NCBI GenBank assembly: GCA_950022295.1
Contig: OX465601.1
Coordinates: 70,751,501-70,815,500 of the forward strand
Reading direction: 5' to 3'
Length of the DNA stretch: 64,000 nt
Source of the DNA: Bromus sterilis
Lineage: Eukaryota > Streptophyta > Magnoliopsida > Poales > Poaceae
Shown: positions 46,101 through 56,849 of the stretch, in pieces
How positions within the stretch are numbered: position 1 is the stretch's first letter
How the letters are laid out: every line of letters starts with the position of its first letter
The notes under the pieces: model-generated
The model's input: only the letters and a program-made list of their open reading frames with translations
Database searches by the model: none
What the model was told of the DNA's origin: nothing
Translations under genes and position numbers: made by a program

Positions 46101-48567
46101 CGGTTATTAACATGGCAACTCAAGCAAGCATGGCATAGCACACAATCATGGCAAAAGGTGAAGCACAAGGTAAACTATCTATGCTAGTCAATTTAAGTGA
46201 GGCACAACCTAAACATGGCATACACTAAGTGTCGCACGATGATTAAAACATTTGGTAATGTTCTGCCCTAAACCATATTTTAGGTTGGTTAACAACAGCA
46301 AACAATAGCATAAACACAAATTACACAAAAAACTAATCAAGTTACATATAAGGCACACTCCAAACGGACTTACGGTTAAAAAGATATAAGCAAAACAAGT
46401 TACGGGCACAAACTGCCAACATCACGAAGCACACTTCAGAGCAATGCATAAACATGTCAATCAATGCAAACATGCTCACAAATGACTTGAAATTAAAGTA
46501 GACATGGCAGAGAATGCATGGCAAAAAGAATCATGCAAAAAGACATCATAGATCAAAAGATATTAAGCAAACAACATGGCATCACAAAGTAACAAACTTA
46601 GAGAAAACTGAGGTGGCTGTCAAAACAGCAGCATAGCAACTTTGGAGCTCAACAACTATATGACCAGCAAGCATATCATGGCAATGCAATACATGTAATG
46701 AAAGTAGACATCATGCTTAACAATATGCAATTGGAATCACTCAATTCCGATAAACGGTCGCGACACACTCGTCGACCGAAGTTGGAACAAAATAACAGTT
46801 TCAGCAACAACAGCACAATAACATCATGATAGATACTTTCGAGCAAGATTTAATACAGCTAAAGCACCCAAACATGGCAAGTTAAAGCATGGAAACGAAG
46901 TACACATGATGCTTAACACCATGGAAAAAGAATCAATGCAATAGGCCTCATGGATTTGTTGCAATCATCATGCAAAGTTGCAACAAAATAATAACAGCAG
47001 CACACTAACAGGAAAAAGTAGCAGTTTAACGGCCTGATGCCCACTTTAGCACACAATTACACAATCAAGATGAGCTCAAATGCAAAAACTTTCTACATAC
47101 GAATGCTAGAGCACGCAAAACTGAGCAACTTTCATTTTGGGGGCACGCTCATCGGAGCTACGGATTCACGGGAAATCGCAACACGAAATTGAATCAGCAG
47201 CAGATTAATCACAGACTTAGAAAAATTACAGCAGGGACTAAATCAGAAAAAAAAAGACGGAAAGGGCCTCCCCCATGGGCCTCGGCCCATCTGGCCGCTG
47301 GGGTGGATCTGGCTTGGACTGGGCCGCGGGGTGGCCAGCTGGGCCTCGCTGGCGCTGGGCCACGTGGGCCTGGCCAGCCCAGCTGGGGCAGAGAGCGGGC
47401 GGCTCGGGCAGCTCGTCCCTCCCGAGCGGGAGCTGCGGCGGCGGCGGCCTGTGCCCCCCGGCGAGGAGGCGGGACGAGGGGGCTACAGGGGCTCGGCGGG
47501 CGCGGCGTGAAGGCACGATGGGGCGGCGACCCGGTGGCGAGGAAGGCGCACGGCGGCGCGGGCTTGGACCTCCTGTCCATGGCGCGGCGGCGCTGTCCTG
47601 CAAGGCGAGGAGGCCGGTGAGGGAAAGGAGAAGGGAGGGAGAAGAAAAGAGAGAGGAGGAGGGAGAGAAGGAGAGGGCGGCGGCCTGGCTGGAGCTGCTC
47701 CGGTGGCCGGCCGGCTGGCTGCGGGAGGCGGCGGCGCGGAGATGAGCCCACGGGCAGGGAGGCGGCTGGAGGGAGAGAGGAGATTGGAAGGGTGACGTGG
47801 CATCCCCAGGGCCGTTGGATCTCGGATCTGACGGTCCAGGATGGATTGGGAGAAATCCAGATCTGAAATTTAGGGTTTGGACGAAAATTGGGGTGTTTTC
47901 CAGATCTGGGGGGGGGCTAGTGGCTTAGGGAAACCCTAAGTGGGGTGGTGGTCTTTATATAGCCCCGGTGGCTGGCAGTTTGCAAAAACATCATCGGTTT
48001 TTATCTCGCGCGCTCGGTGCTCACGTTTCTGACCGCCGGGGGTCCGGAGTACCTCCGATTCGGGTAAAACTTCGAACTGCGCGATCAGTGCGTCGAGCCG
48101 GAGGCGTTCACCTCGTGTTGGAACCGTTTCGAGAACACTTTCCGACGCGCTATAAAAATATCCCGTTTAATTATTAAACGGGGTTTTTGTTCCGTTGGCT
48201 GCGGTTGGTCTCGTGCGGTTTTCGCGACGGTGATCGGGTGAAACCCGGTGTCGCAAAGGTCGAGTGTCAGGGTGGCAAGGGTCGGTCTCTGTCCGATACG
48301 AGATAAGAGGGGGAAAAATAATCGCCGATCGATAAATCGGGGATGCAAACACCGCAAACAAATCAGACAATCAATCAATTCACACCGAAAACAAAAATTT
48401 TAATTTTTGCAAAAACCGGGCTGTTACATCCTTCGACCTTCTACTTGAAAACTCCATTCTTTCGGGACCTAAGTATCTGTTTATACTCGAAAACGATATT
48501 AGTTCCACTACTGCTTTGTCCAACAATGTCCAAAACCTTCGGGGGAAAAACTTGCTCTTGCACAACA
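43110..48567 (-). repeat. Copia 5' LTR (about 1.19 kb), split by a gypsy solo LTR
   Basis: Pieces are 43110-44165 and 48434 to about 48567. The minus-strand end GAGCTTTCA at 43110 abuts the PBS. TATAAATA lies on the minus strand at 43687-43694, with U3 on its right. The right piece shares the TTCGA-rich style and ends at about 48564-48567 (minus-strand start TGTTGTGC or TGTGC). That outer end is the least certain coordinate. Confidence 0.7.
44166..48428 (-). mobile_element. Gypsy solo LTR (4263 bp), chromovirus-related
   Basis: It starts TGTAAGGCCCG and ends CGGGCTGTTACA on the plus strand, and the termini are inverted. A perfect duplication tcctt lies at 44161-44165 and 48429-48433. The length and layout resemble the element 1 and 2 LTRs, including a shared block around ccctgcaggggtg near 44970 and 5110, but it is a different family. 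Orientation is inferred from that block. No internal region remains. GC-rich frames at 47.2-47.8 kb are not genes. Confidence 0.88.
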
Positions 48568-49735
48568 CCTATAGCCATTGTGCCACTGAGTTAGCGGAGA
48601 ATTTGCTTCACCACCGCCCAGTGTGGTGCCGTCGGCGCCTCCAAGTATCTGCTCACAATCCTCGCTATATTGGAGTTAATTACACTATTTATACATAAAC
48701 TTGCAGTGTGGGTACAATGTCATACAAAAACTTGCAAAATGGCTCAATTAGGTACCTAAACTTGCTTTGCGGGAACAAACTGATACAAATCAATTTGAAA
48801 CCTGCCACGTTGGATGACACGTCGGCCGGAGGCAGTTGGCCCACATCCAGGATAAATTTACAAGTCCATGCTTTTAATCTTATGTCTAAATCTGCCCTTA
48901 GTATCCTTACTTTCTTCTTAGAGAGCAACTATTTGCTTGTCCTTCTCCTCTAATGTTTTCTTCAAATTCATGTTTTTTCTGGAAGTTTGTGAATAGCATT
49001 TCTAGATCTTCCTTTCCAATCCTCATCATCCCATATGAAGTATTCACAAGATGCATAACCCTTCAAAACACACAACACAATATGTATTAGTGTAAAATAT
49101 TATAACTTGGTCCAGTTAAATCATTTTAGTAGCATTAAATAATTTTAGTAGCATTATTTACAAACCTACGCCCAACATCATGTCCTTTCGTACACACTCA
49201 AGAACATCTTTGTAGTGTTTTTCTCAAAGATCACATACTGCAGAACGACATAAAAAATTACAAATGAAAAAGCATCTTGGGTTTGTTGGGGGCGAAGTGA
49301 AGCTCACATGCCACCCTTCATTTCTTTACTATAGACGTCGCCTCAGCCGCCATTACGACAGCTATCGTCGCAGTCATGGGCCATGCGCCCAGGAGAAAGG
49401 GCTGGCAATCCGCCGAACAGGGCGCCGCGTCACGGCGAGTAGTCTTCTTCCGTACTTGCATGGACATTCACTATCGCGGTTGAGGTTGGGGATTCAATGG
49501 AGAGTGGATTTTTGGGGGAAGAACAAAGGAAAGTGGCTAGAGATTTAGCTTATGTAAAACGAACAGAGAAAGGGCAAGGGGATTTCGACGGGCTACACGA
49601 GAATCTATTTCAGCATGCTCCTGTAAATTATTTTGGATGTGAGAAAACTGCCTTCGGTAGATGTGCACAATTTAGTTTTTTTATAAGTTTTTATATAAGA
49701 TTGCATCCTGCATGAATAGAGTAATTAACTCTTTA
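48568..49735. other. Intergenic sequence upstream of the Di19 gene, no gene recognised
   Basis: It contains a repeated phrase (acataaacttgc / cctaaacttgc, about 48693-48770) suggestive of an unclassified small transposon, and AT-rich sequence. Open frames at 49264-49715 show no recognisable domain. Confidence 0.4.
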
Positions 49736-49859
49736 CACTAACTTCGATCCATTTTAATGAGCACACACTTAATACAACTCTACACACTTAATACAACTTG
49801 TAGAGTTGTATTAAGTGTGTTGTATTAAGTGTGTGCCCATTAATACGGGTCGGAGGGAG
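49736..49859. mobile_element. Stowaway-like MITE, hairpin-forming
   Basis: Flanked by TA. The right end reads, on the complement, CTCCCTCCGACCC, the Stowaway terminus. The left end is a diverged copy. The centre is a near-perfect inverted repeat built from acacacttaatacaac on each arm, with the phrase occurring twice per arm. It sits about 325 bp upstream of the Di19 start codon. Confidence 0.75.
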
Positions 49860-50183
49860 TATTAAAATTTCTAAAAAATCTTATACACCGTATTTACGGA
49901 GTTTGTATAAGCGAAGGGGTGGCTGGCCGTAGACCACTCCATAATCACCCTTCGCCTACCTTTTCTCTTCCATAATTCGGGCAATCACTCACACCGACCC
50001 ACACCCCACCCAAAGCAAACGGCCAACAAACACCGCACGCTCGCGCACGCACACAGAGGCACAGCCGCAGTGGAAGAAAGAGGAGGAGAGCGGACAGAAA
50101 AGCCTGCCCTGGAAAGCACAAAAAAATCACCCAACGCCAACCGAAAGGGGAAAACAGCTAGGGTTTCGTCCCCATTCCCCGCG

Positions 50184-53100
50184 ATGGATTCCGGCGATGC
50201 GTGGGGCCGCCCCTCCTCCGCCTCCTCCTCCGCCGCCGCCGCCAGGCGCCTGCAGTCCCGCTACGGTACGGTCGATCCACCGATCAGCTGATTCCGTCCC
50301 CGGGCGTTCCGTTTTCCATTCCACGTTGGGGCTGATGCGTGCGATTGCCTGTGGTGGCTCCTCAGATCTGTACATGGGCTTCGACGACGCGGACGCCGGC
50401 GGGGACGAGGTGGATGCGCGCGGAGCGGAGGCCTACAACTGCCCCTTTTGCGGCGAGGACTTCGACTTCGTCGGGCTGTGCTGCCACATCGACGACGAGC
50501 ACGCCGTCGAGGCCAAGAGTGGGGTATACCGTCTCTCGCCCATTTATCTGATGATGATTCACCTTCTTGTGATTCTCGCTCGGTTAGGTTCCGTTCGAGC
50601 CTTTGAGATAATTTAGCCAAAATCGGTCATTTTTACGCCAAATGTTGATAGGACGGGTCACACTTGAGGACGATGTTGATTATGTGCAATTAAGGAACTT
50701 TCATGTTTTAGTGCTGGGGAATATCCATTGTTCTTGTAATTTCGATGTGGAGTAGTTTGTTCTTGCTGGAAAGATGAGACCTTTGACTCTTGTTCTGCTG
50801 GGAAATTCTTGTTTCTCTCTGGTAGTTCGGGTTGCAACTTAGAAATCAAGTTCCCTTTAGGGTGGTTCCAAACCAAGCCCTTTGAACTTTTGAAGGAGAG
50901 CTTTTTTTATGGTCTTGCTGGTTGGAATCGTTGGATGTGGTTGGTCTCTGGAGTTCTTACACAAGTCTGTATGTGTTGGACTCCTAGTGATTATGATTTT
51001 TTGGAAGTACCTTAGTTCTGAATATGGAATTTATATTATTTTTTTGAGAAAACGCAAAAGACTTTTGCGTTTCATTGCATTGGATAGAAAGAGTTTGTTA
51101 CAATCCTCCTAGGAGGCGAAAGTCTGCGAAAAAAAATCAGTGTACATCCCAGTTCTGTGGCAAGATGGCACGCAGGCCTAGAGCGCCAGCTCGCGCCCAC
51201 AAAGTAGCCTCGTCCTTGATCGCGGCGGCTAGGGTGTTGATCGTGGGGCGGCTAGCGTTGAAGACGCAATCGTTGCGATGTTTCCAGATCATCCATGGAA
51301 TGAGCAGCGTTGCGGATGCAAGACCCTTGTGCATTGGCTTTGGGACACTCTGTCTGGCTGCCTGCCACCAGTCCGTCAAGGAGTCGTCATTGTCTGGCGC
51401 TTGGCAGGGCAGATGCAACCACGAGAGGATCTCGTGCCAGATCTGGCGGGAGAAGGGGCATGCCAAGAGCAAATGGTGGATCGTCTCTGGCGCTTGGTCG
51501 CAAAGCGGGCAACGTGGCGGGTGTGGCAGTCCGCGGCGTGCGAGGAGGTCAGCCGTCCAGCAGCGGTCGAGATTGGCCAGCCAATGGAAGAATCTGATGC
51601 GCGGCGGTGCCCAACACTTCCATGTGAGCTTCCAGGCGTGGCAGGTGGTGGAGCCCTGGTTTATTTTATCTGATGTGTTTTACTAAATATGTTACTTTCT
51701 CTTTGGGTCAGTTAGGTTCGAATGTTGTTCCCTTGGGTTATAGGATTATTATGTACGTTTTGTTCTGGAGCGAATGCGTGATGGAACTAGCTGAAACAGT
51801 TTTGTTTATGGCTGGCCTATAAGATTGGCACCCTGTGCAAGTTCGTTTTCAGAATTTCGCTGTACAAATTTTTAGTTTCTTGTTCTTAGTCTCAGGCCCT
51901 CTTAGGTGACATGTGTTATATCTGCTTCTTCAGTTTGGGTCCCAATCTTTATTATTTTTCTTGTTAAGAATTCAAGTTCTAAGCTCTCTGAATTGTAGAA
52001 GGCAATCCTTCTCCTTCAAGGTGGGATGTGCGTTATTGATTTGTTATGTTGTTTGATATATAGTTGCTAGGCCAGACCATGCTTGTTCCTTTTGTAGTTA
52101 AGAGTTTAGATCTATGGTTCTTACACATCTCATTGAGTAAAGTGGTGTCACACTGACTAATTTGTGTGTGGTGTGGAGAAGAGTTATCTATAGGATTAAA
52201 AGAGGTTTACCGAACTGTTTATGCTTTGTGATTGCTACCTGGTTTTCTGCATTAGAAGGACTCACTTTTACTGTTTAGGGGCACTTCAGAGTTTAGTTGC
52301 TTCTTTTATTATTACACTTAGGGTATAATTAAATGTGTGTTTTGCTGGGTTACCTTGAGTTTACGTGGACTGTTAGAAACCTAGAGACGGGTAACTAGCA
52401 TAATTATTTTTTCATCTGTATTGGACATATTTGGCAGTTTAGTTGCTTCTTTTATCTCTCACAGGACTTCATGTAAACAGTGTTGCTCTTCTTACCTTGC
52501 GTCCTTGCCTGTGTGAGCATGCCTATATGATGAATTCAAATACTAAGTGTATGCACTCATAGAATTTGATGAACTGACCTTTCAGGTATGCCCCATCTGT
52601 GCTACAAGGGTCGGGATGGACTTGATAGGCCACTTGACAATGCAGCATGGAAGTTACTTCAAGATATCCTTTTTTTTTCACACTGTACTGCTGCCAACGA
52701 GTACTAGCTACTTCACTGTTTAACATTATGCAATTTGTCCTCAGAAAACATGGTTTTTATAGGACACAATTTATTCATTGCATTCCTTAATGAAGAATAC
52801 ATGCAACGCAGGCGCAGAGTCCGAAAAGTATCTTCTGGGTCCCATTCTTTGCTGTCTTTGTTGAGGAAGGATTTAAGAGATGGCAGTTTGCAGTCCTTTC
52901 TTGGTGGATCATCCTATGTATCTAATCCTCCTGCTGCTGCCCCTGATCCATTTTTGTCATCTTTAATTTGTAGTTTGCCTGTGGCTGAACCATCGAAAGA
53001 TTTTCATTCCGACCCATCTGACAAAACATTTTTGCTAAATAAATTCCCAGATGAAAAGACTGTAGAGAGGTATGTCACCTCAAGCTTTGTTCTTTCTGCT

Positions 53101-53837
53101 GCCTCACTCTGCTCCCTCTTTGCCACGATACTACTGTATCTGGTCAGTGGATGGTAGATTTCCACATTCTATATTTTGCCCAGTCCTTGAGCATTGGCCA
53201 GTGCAGTTCTATTCCCTCTAAAGAATGAAATAAACTGCAAGCTTTGATACCAATTAGTTTTTGTCATTGTTATCAATTCTATAGTAGATTGTCTGCCATG
53301 GTTTTGTTATTCACCTTTTTGACATATTGATATCTTTTGCGCTGCTGAATTTGATTTATTTCGATTCAATATTTAATCTGTTTGATATCATTTGATCTGG
53401 AAACAATTATGTTTAGCTATTTTTCAAGAAAGCACTAGGTTTAGCTTAATCATGTGTCATATAGTATCATAAAAGCCTACCTGTCCCTGTGTTTAATATT
53501 GATGACTTGCTACTAATCAGAATTCTTAAATTATGGCTTGCTGGCTTGCTGCCAAATACTTATAATCTAGGTTTGAAATATAGGCAAGTTGTACCTTTTG
53601 AGTTCTGATGAAATGTAGGTTCCTCTATAATTTAATAATCCTACTTCCAACATTTTTATTGATGATTTATTATAGAATGTAGACCATAATTCAGTATCAG
53701 ATCTTTGATTGGATGTGTGGTGAATTTGCAGAGCTGAAACATCTCTGTCTGAGAAGGATCAGAAGGAGTGGGCTCAAAGGAGTGAATTTACCCGTGGGCT
53801 TGTGCTGTCCACAATATTTGATGATGATACCATGTAA
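50184..53837 (+). CDS. Di19: Di19-type (dehydration-induced 19) zinc-finger protein, 230 aa, five coding exons
   Basis: Coding exons: 50184-50265, 50366-50523, 52586-52663, 52801-53069, 53732-53837. They join in frame to 230 residues. The N-terminus is an Ala/Ser-rich segment. Two atypical zinc fingers follow: C53-x2-C-x11-H-x4-H73 (CPFCGEDF) and C82-x2-C-x10-H-x4-H101 (CPICATRVGMDL). A basic QRRRRVRK nuclear-localisation-like motif starts at 108, and the Di19 C-terminal region ends in LVLSTIFDDDT. Di19 proteins are plant nuclear regulators linked to drought, salt and ABA responses. Introns 1, 2 and 4 are GT-AG. Intron 3 is a U12-type AT-AC intron. Intron 2 (2.06 kb) holds a LINE piece. No internal stop was seen, so it looks functional. 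Confidence 0.94.
51040..51665 (-). mobile_element. 5'-truncated LINE fragment in Di19 intron 2
   Basis: The minus strand encodes the C-terminus of a non-LTR retrotransposon ORF2. It carries the zf-RVT region (AWKLTWKCWAPPRIRFFHWL, CPLCDQAPETIHHLLLACPF, RQIW), then WMIWKHRNDCVF and a stop near 51137. The 3' end closes with a tail that reads as a short A-run on the minus strand (T-run at about 51040-51046). An AT-rich direct repeat (tttatattat left, tttattttat right) may be the target duplication. Confidence 0.82.
52664..52800 (+). other. U12-type AT-AC intron of the Di19 gene (137 nt)
   Basis: The donor is ATATCCTTTT, a perfect minor-spliceosome 5' site. The branch motif TTCCTTAAT (52783-52791) matches the U12 consensus and lies 10 nt before the AC acceptor. 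Splicing joins the TYFK-like end GSYFK to MQRRRR, keeping the Di19 frame. No GT-AG alternative gives the conserved protein. Confidence 0.9.
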
Positions 53838-54310
53838 GGGAGATCGACCTTGACAGTGGTTGCATGACATAGCACTCAGACACAAGAGAATTATCTACAG
53901 TGCTGCAACCTTGTTCATGCTGCCACTGCCGCTTGCTCACTGGCCTTGACGGCCAACCAGAGGTCCATCCAGTTGTGAATGTATGTAGTGATGTATTGCT
54001 TATCTCTATGCATTGCGGAGAGCGCAACAGGAGAATAGTGGAGGGAGATATTGTGTTGCAGCTTTCCACATGGAATAAATGAGGATGCTACCCTTGTAGT
54101 GGCATTGTGCATATACAGAAGAGGGCGAGCTACTCCAGTGTATCCGGTTATTATGTTTCGTCAATGTAATAAGTTGTGTTGTATACTCATCTCATCCTAT
54201 TAGTATGTGAGATTGTTTTGATGTATTATGTATTTGTTTGGTACTGTTGATGAATTGTAATGGAGTGAATGTAATATTTATTGCTGTTTGAGATGTAAAC
54301 TGAAATGAAT
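53838..54310 (+). other. Di19 3' region
   Basis: Likely 3' UTR and downstream flank. An aataaa at about 54073-54078 and AT-rich tracts to 54300 are candidate poly(A) signals. No other gene is seen. Confidence 0.4.
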
Positions 54311-54457
54311 GTCGGGTCTACATCCAAGTATCGTGCCAATCGAAGTGGTATATCAAAGTAAGTACTCACGTTGGGTCTATATCACCCTGCAAAAAATAAA
54401 ATAAAACGTTGGTTCTACATCCCCATTAACATGCCAATCAAAGAGGTATATCGAACT
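54310..54457 (+). repeat. Imperfect direct repeat (about 48 bp, 98 bp apart) between the convergent genes
   Basis: Two copies share ggtctacatcc, gccaatc and ggtatatc in order (54310-54357 and 54408-54455). Function is unknown. The following sequence to 55196 contains no recognisable gene. Confidence 0.5.
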
Positions 54458-55196
54458 GCCACTGAATTGTTCCCAACAGTTCCATGTTCTCTGTTCTAGA
54501 CGCCAGGAATGTACTCCTCTCTGTTCTACCCATTAGGGATGAGTGTCCAATTTCTAATGACTCCGATAAATTTGCAGCAATCCAAACTTTTCTTTTTCAA
54601 GGGGACAGCAATCCATGCTTTTCTACAGGATCAGTGTCCATTTTCGAATTACTCCTCTAAAAGTGGTTATACGGGGCAAATTTGAAATTACCTTTAAAAC
54701 TTTCCCCATAAGTGGTTTGGATGGTGTGGCGACAAGCAACCGATGGTGTATGTGTCGGCACTCTCAAGGAAAGGTTTGAGATGAAGGGGAAATTGGGCTG
54801 ATTATAATGATCCCAAAAAAGTTCACTTAGCAAACTACGTACTAAACTGGTATGCGTTTTGAACTAAAGATGCCATGACAGTTTTACAAAAATTTCCATG
54901 TTCGAAGAAAACACTGCTGTAAAAACCACCTAAAAATGTGAAAATATGTCGTCCGTTTAAAACTTTGATCGTGTGGCTGTGAGGGCGTCGGAGCCCCTTC
55001 CCAACTGATGTTCCCTTATAACAGTAGGGGTTTATTTTTGCATTACCAGAACCTGTCAGAGCAATTTTTGACCAAACTTCCTCTAAACTACTGTAGTTAT
55101 TTATACAGAAAAATATATTTGTTGGAGGTGCGGTTATAACTTTTCCTTGCATCCAGTTGATTGAATTGGGGGTACATAATGCACGACCCGTCCTCG

Positions 55197-55247
55197 CTCC
55201 CTCCGTTCCATAATATAGTAGCGTTTTTAAACTAGTCTAGTTCAAAA
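55197..55247 (+). mobile_element. Half of a Thalos-like Stowaway MITE
   Basis: It begins CTCCCTCCGTTCCATAATAT and continues to the loop region actagtctag, but the expected second inverted arm is missing. It is a truncated element. Confidence 0.6.
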
Positions 55248-55461
55248 AATGATGTCAGAGGTTCTATCTTTAGTCCCGGAAAGATAATTTTGTTGGCTAT
55301 TAATGGAAATAGACATCCTACTCGGACTAAGGGAAACCTTGCATGGCTTGAAACTCTGATTAAGAACATAATTATTCAACACTAATAATACTCCTTAAGT
55401 AAACTGAATCAAACAATTTATTCAGCGACGGACCCTTCCTCTCTCGCTTGGATCTTCAATT

Positions 55462-56006
55462 TTAGTTGGAGAGCTTGTTGATGAACCTCTTCTTGGGCCT
55501 GATCTGGTTGGTGTGGCCGCACTTCTTCTTGCGGCAGTTGGTGGACCTCAGGGGAAGCCGCGCATAGCACCTGCTCCAAACACACCACACTTAACACATT
55601 AACCAAGATCGATTCATCGATCAATCAATCAATCATATGAGTGCATGGTATTTAGTGATAACAACGTAAGCGCTCTTATGATGGGCTTTGATTTGCACGA
55701 GATAGTCATAGACGTACTTGCGGCAGACCATCTTCCTCTCGTTGTACTTGAGCGCGAGCTGCAGCAGGTTGGGCTCGACGTTGAGGTAGCCGCCCCTGGT
55801 GCCGCCGCGGAGGCGGAGCACCAGGTGCAGCGTCGACTCCTTCTGGATGTTGTAGTCCGCCAGGGTGCGCCCCTCCTCCAGCTGCTTCCCCGCGAAGATG
55901 AGCCGCTGCTGCTCCGGCGGGATGCCTGCAATGCAATGCAGCAACCAACAGCTTAGAACCCCCGGTAATAGATCGATCCATGCATGGTGCAAGTGCAACG
56001 ACGACG

Positions 56007-56037
<31 letters not shown>

Positions 56038-56112
56038 GTTGTCGATGGTGTCGCTGCTCTCGACCTCGAGCGTGATCGTCTTCCCGGTCAGGGTCTTGAC
56101 GAAGATCTGCAT
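55462..56112 (-). CDS. UBA52/RPL40-like: Ubiquitin-60S ribosomal protein L40 fusion, 139 aa, three exons
   Basis: Exons (minus): 56112-56010, 55925-55718, 55570-55462, with GT-AG introns of 84 and 147 nt. Residues 1-76 are ubiquitin ending LRLRGG with all seven lysines, but carrying E39 and E52 where plant ubiquitin has Asp. The 63-residue tail after Gly76 is L40-like, with a C-x2-C-x10-C-x4-C zinc ribbon (CRKCYARL, CRKKKCGH). It normally gives ubiquitin plus a ribosomal protein after cleavage. The tail start TRGGYLNVEPNLLQ differs from the usual IIEPSLMALA and is about 11 residues longer. A TATA-like element lies about 105 bp upstream. No stops were seen, so it is intact but divergent. Confidence 0.93.
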
Positions 56113-56216
56113 CTTGGCGGATTGATCAACCGCTGCCTCTCGCTTCGGCTGTTTGGTGATCGTCGTGGGTAATGGGGGTAGCGGTCGTCGTGGTCGACCG
56201 TTTCTTCGTATCACAG

Positions 56217-56225
56217 GTATATATA
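56217..56225 (-). promoter_or_regulatory. TATA box of the ubiquitin-L40 gene
   Basis: tatatatag lies about 105 bp upstream of the ATG on the minus strand, with a plausible short 5' UTR. Confidence 0.6.
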
Positions 56226-56849
56226 GCGAACCAGGGGGTGGGAGAAAACGCGCCCGCTACGAAAGTAACCTACACCAATGGGGATATGTCCGACGTGGAG
56301 CCTAATTTTCTCGTTGGAAATTGGAAACCATAACCACCATTATTATCTGCTGATTCACTTATTTTTTCTTGAGCGGAAGGACAATTTTTTTTCTCAACAC
56401 TTACCCGTAACTTTTTTTTAGCACTAAAACCACACTTAATTAAAACCTTGGTACAAAATTCGGGATAGACTTACCGTAACTGATCACGTCACCCTACCGC
56501 ACCTTGCAGTTGGATCACTGAAATATGGGCCAACGTGATGATGGGGCCCATCCTTCAGTGATCCAATGACACCTTGCGTGTTGTAGATGATTTGCTTCTC
56601 ATCACGCCGCCTTTTTCTTCACTTGTAAGAGCATCTTTAAGAAGTCACTTTTTACCCAAAAATGATAAAAAAATGAACTCCACTAGTTGCTTAATTTGTT
56701 TTGGACAACTACACACAAAAAAACTGATTTTGATGCCCAATATTTACAGCCCGGTAGTCGTGCCTAAAAAATGAAACCCTCCTTCTGCAGTCATTCCCTC
56801 TCCTTCAGCCTCCCAGTTTCCCCGCCGCCTCCTCCCGCACGTCGCCGTT
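56226..56849. other. Region upstream of the ubiquitin-L40 gene, no gene recognised
   Basis: AT-rich intergenic sequence with T-runs and no recognisable coding or repeat element. It may hold promoter elements for the ubiquitin gene to its left. Confidence 0.35.

Larger units (their letters stand above)
18295..48567 (-). mobile_element. SIRE-like Ty1/copia retrotransposon, old and split by nested insertions
   Basis: On the minus strand the pieces are the 5' LTR (48567-48434 plus 44165-43110), PBS, gag with zinc knuckle (43056-41103), then a Helitron. Next come the gag end, protease and integrase and N-terminal RT (37538-34637), then a solo LTR carrying a chromovirus, then C-terminal RT and RNase H (19356-18295). 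The order PR-INT-RT-RH is diagnostic of Ty1/copia. The large Ser/Lys-rich gag and its coiled C-terminal part suggest the SIRE/Maximus lineage. Many in-frame stops and altered catalytic residues mark it as the oldest element here. Its 3' LTR was not found: it may lie left of the window or be lost. Confidence 0.88.

Noticed and set aside
47189..47803. Gly/Arg/Pro-rich open frames at 47.2-47.8 kb
   Set aside because: Inside the gypsy solo LTR (44166-48428) in its GC-rich block. Open on both strands.
49264..49715. Small frames upstream of the Di19 gene
   Set aside because: Short, without domain or coding bias. Not supported as genes.
52735..53157. A single-exon 140-aa product in Di19 exon 4
   Set aside because: It starts inside the U12 intron and reads past the exon 4 donor. 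It is the exon 4 frame with intron on both sides.
55462..56112. Polyubiquitin gene
   Set aside because: Only one ubiquitin unit is present. The downstream residues form an L40 zinc ribbon, so it is a ubiquitin-ribosomal fusion.
55633..56214. A 193-aa unspliced ubiquitin-like product beginning MIRRNG
   Set aside because: It reads through two introns. GT-AG splicing restores canonical ubiquitin and L40 sequence, and the true start is MQIFVK at 56112.
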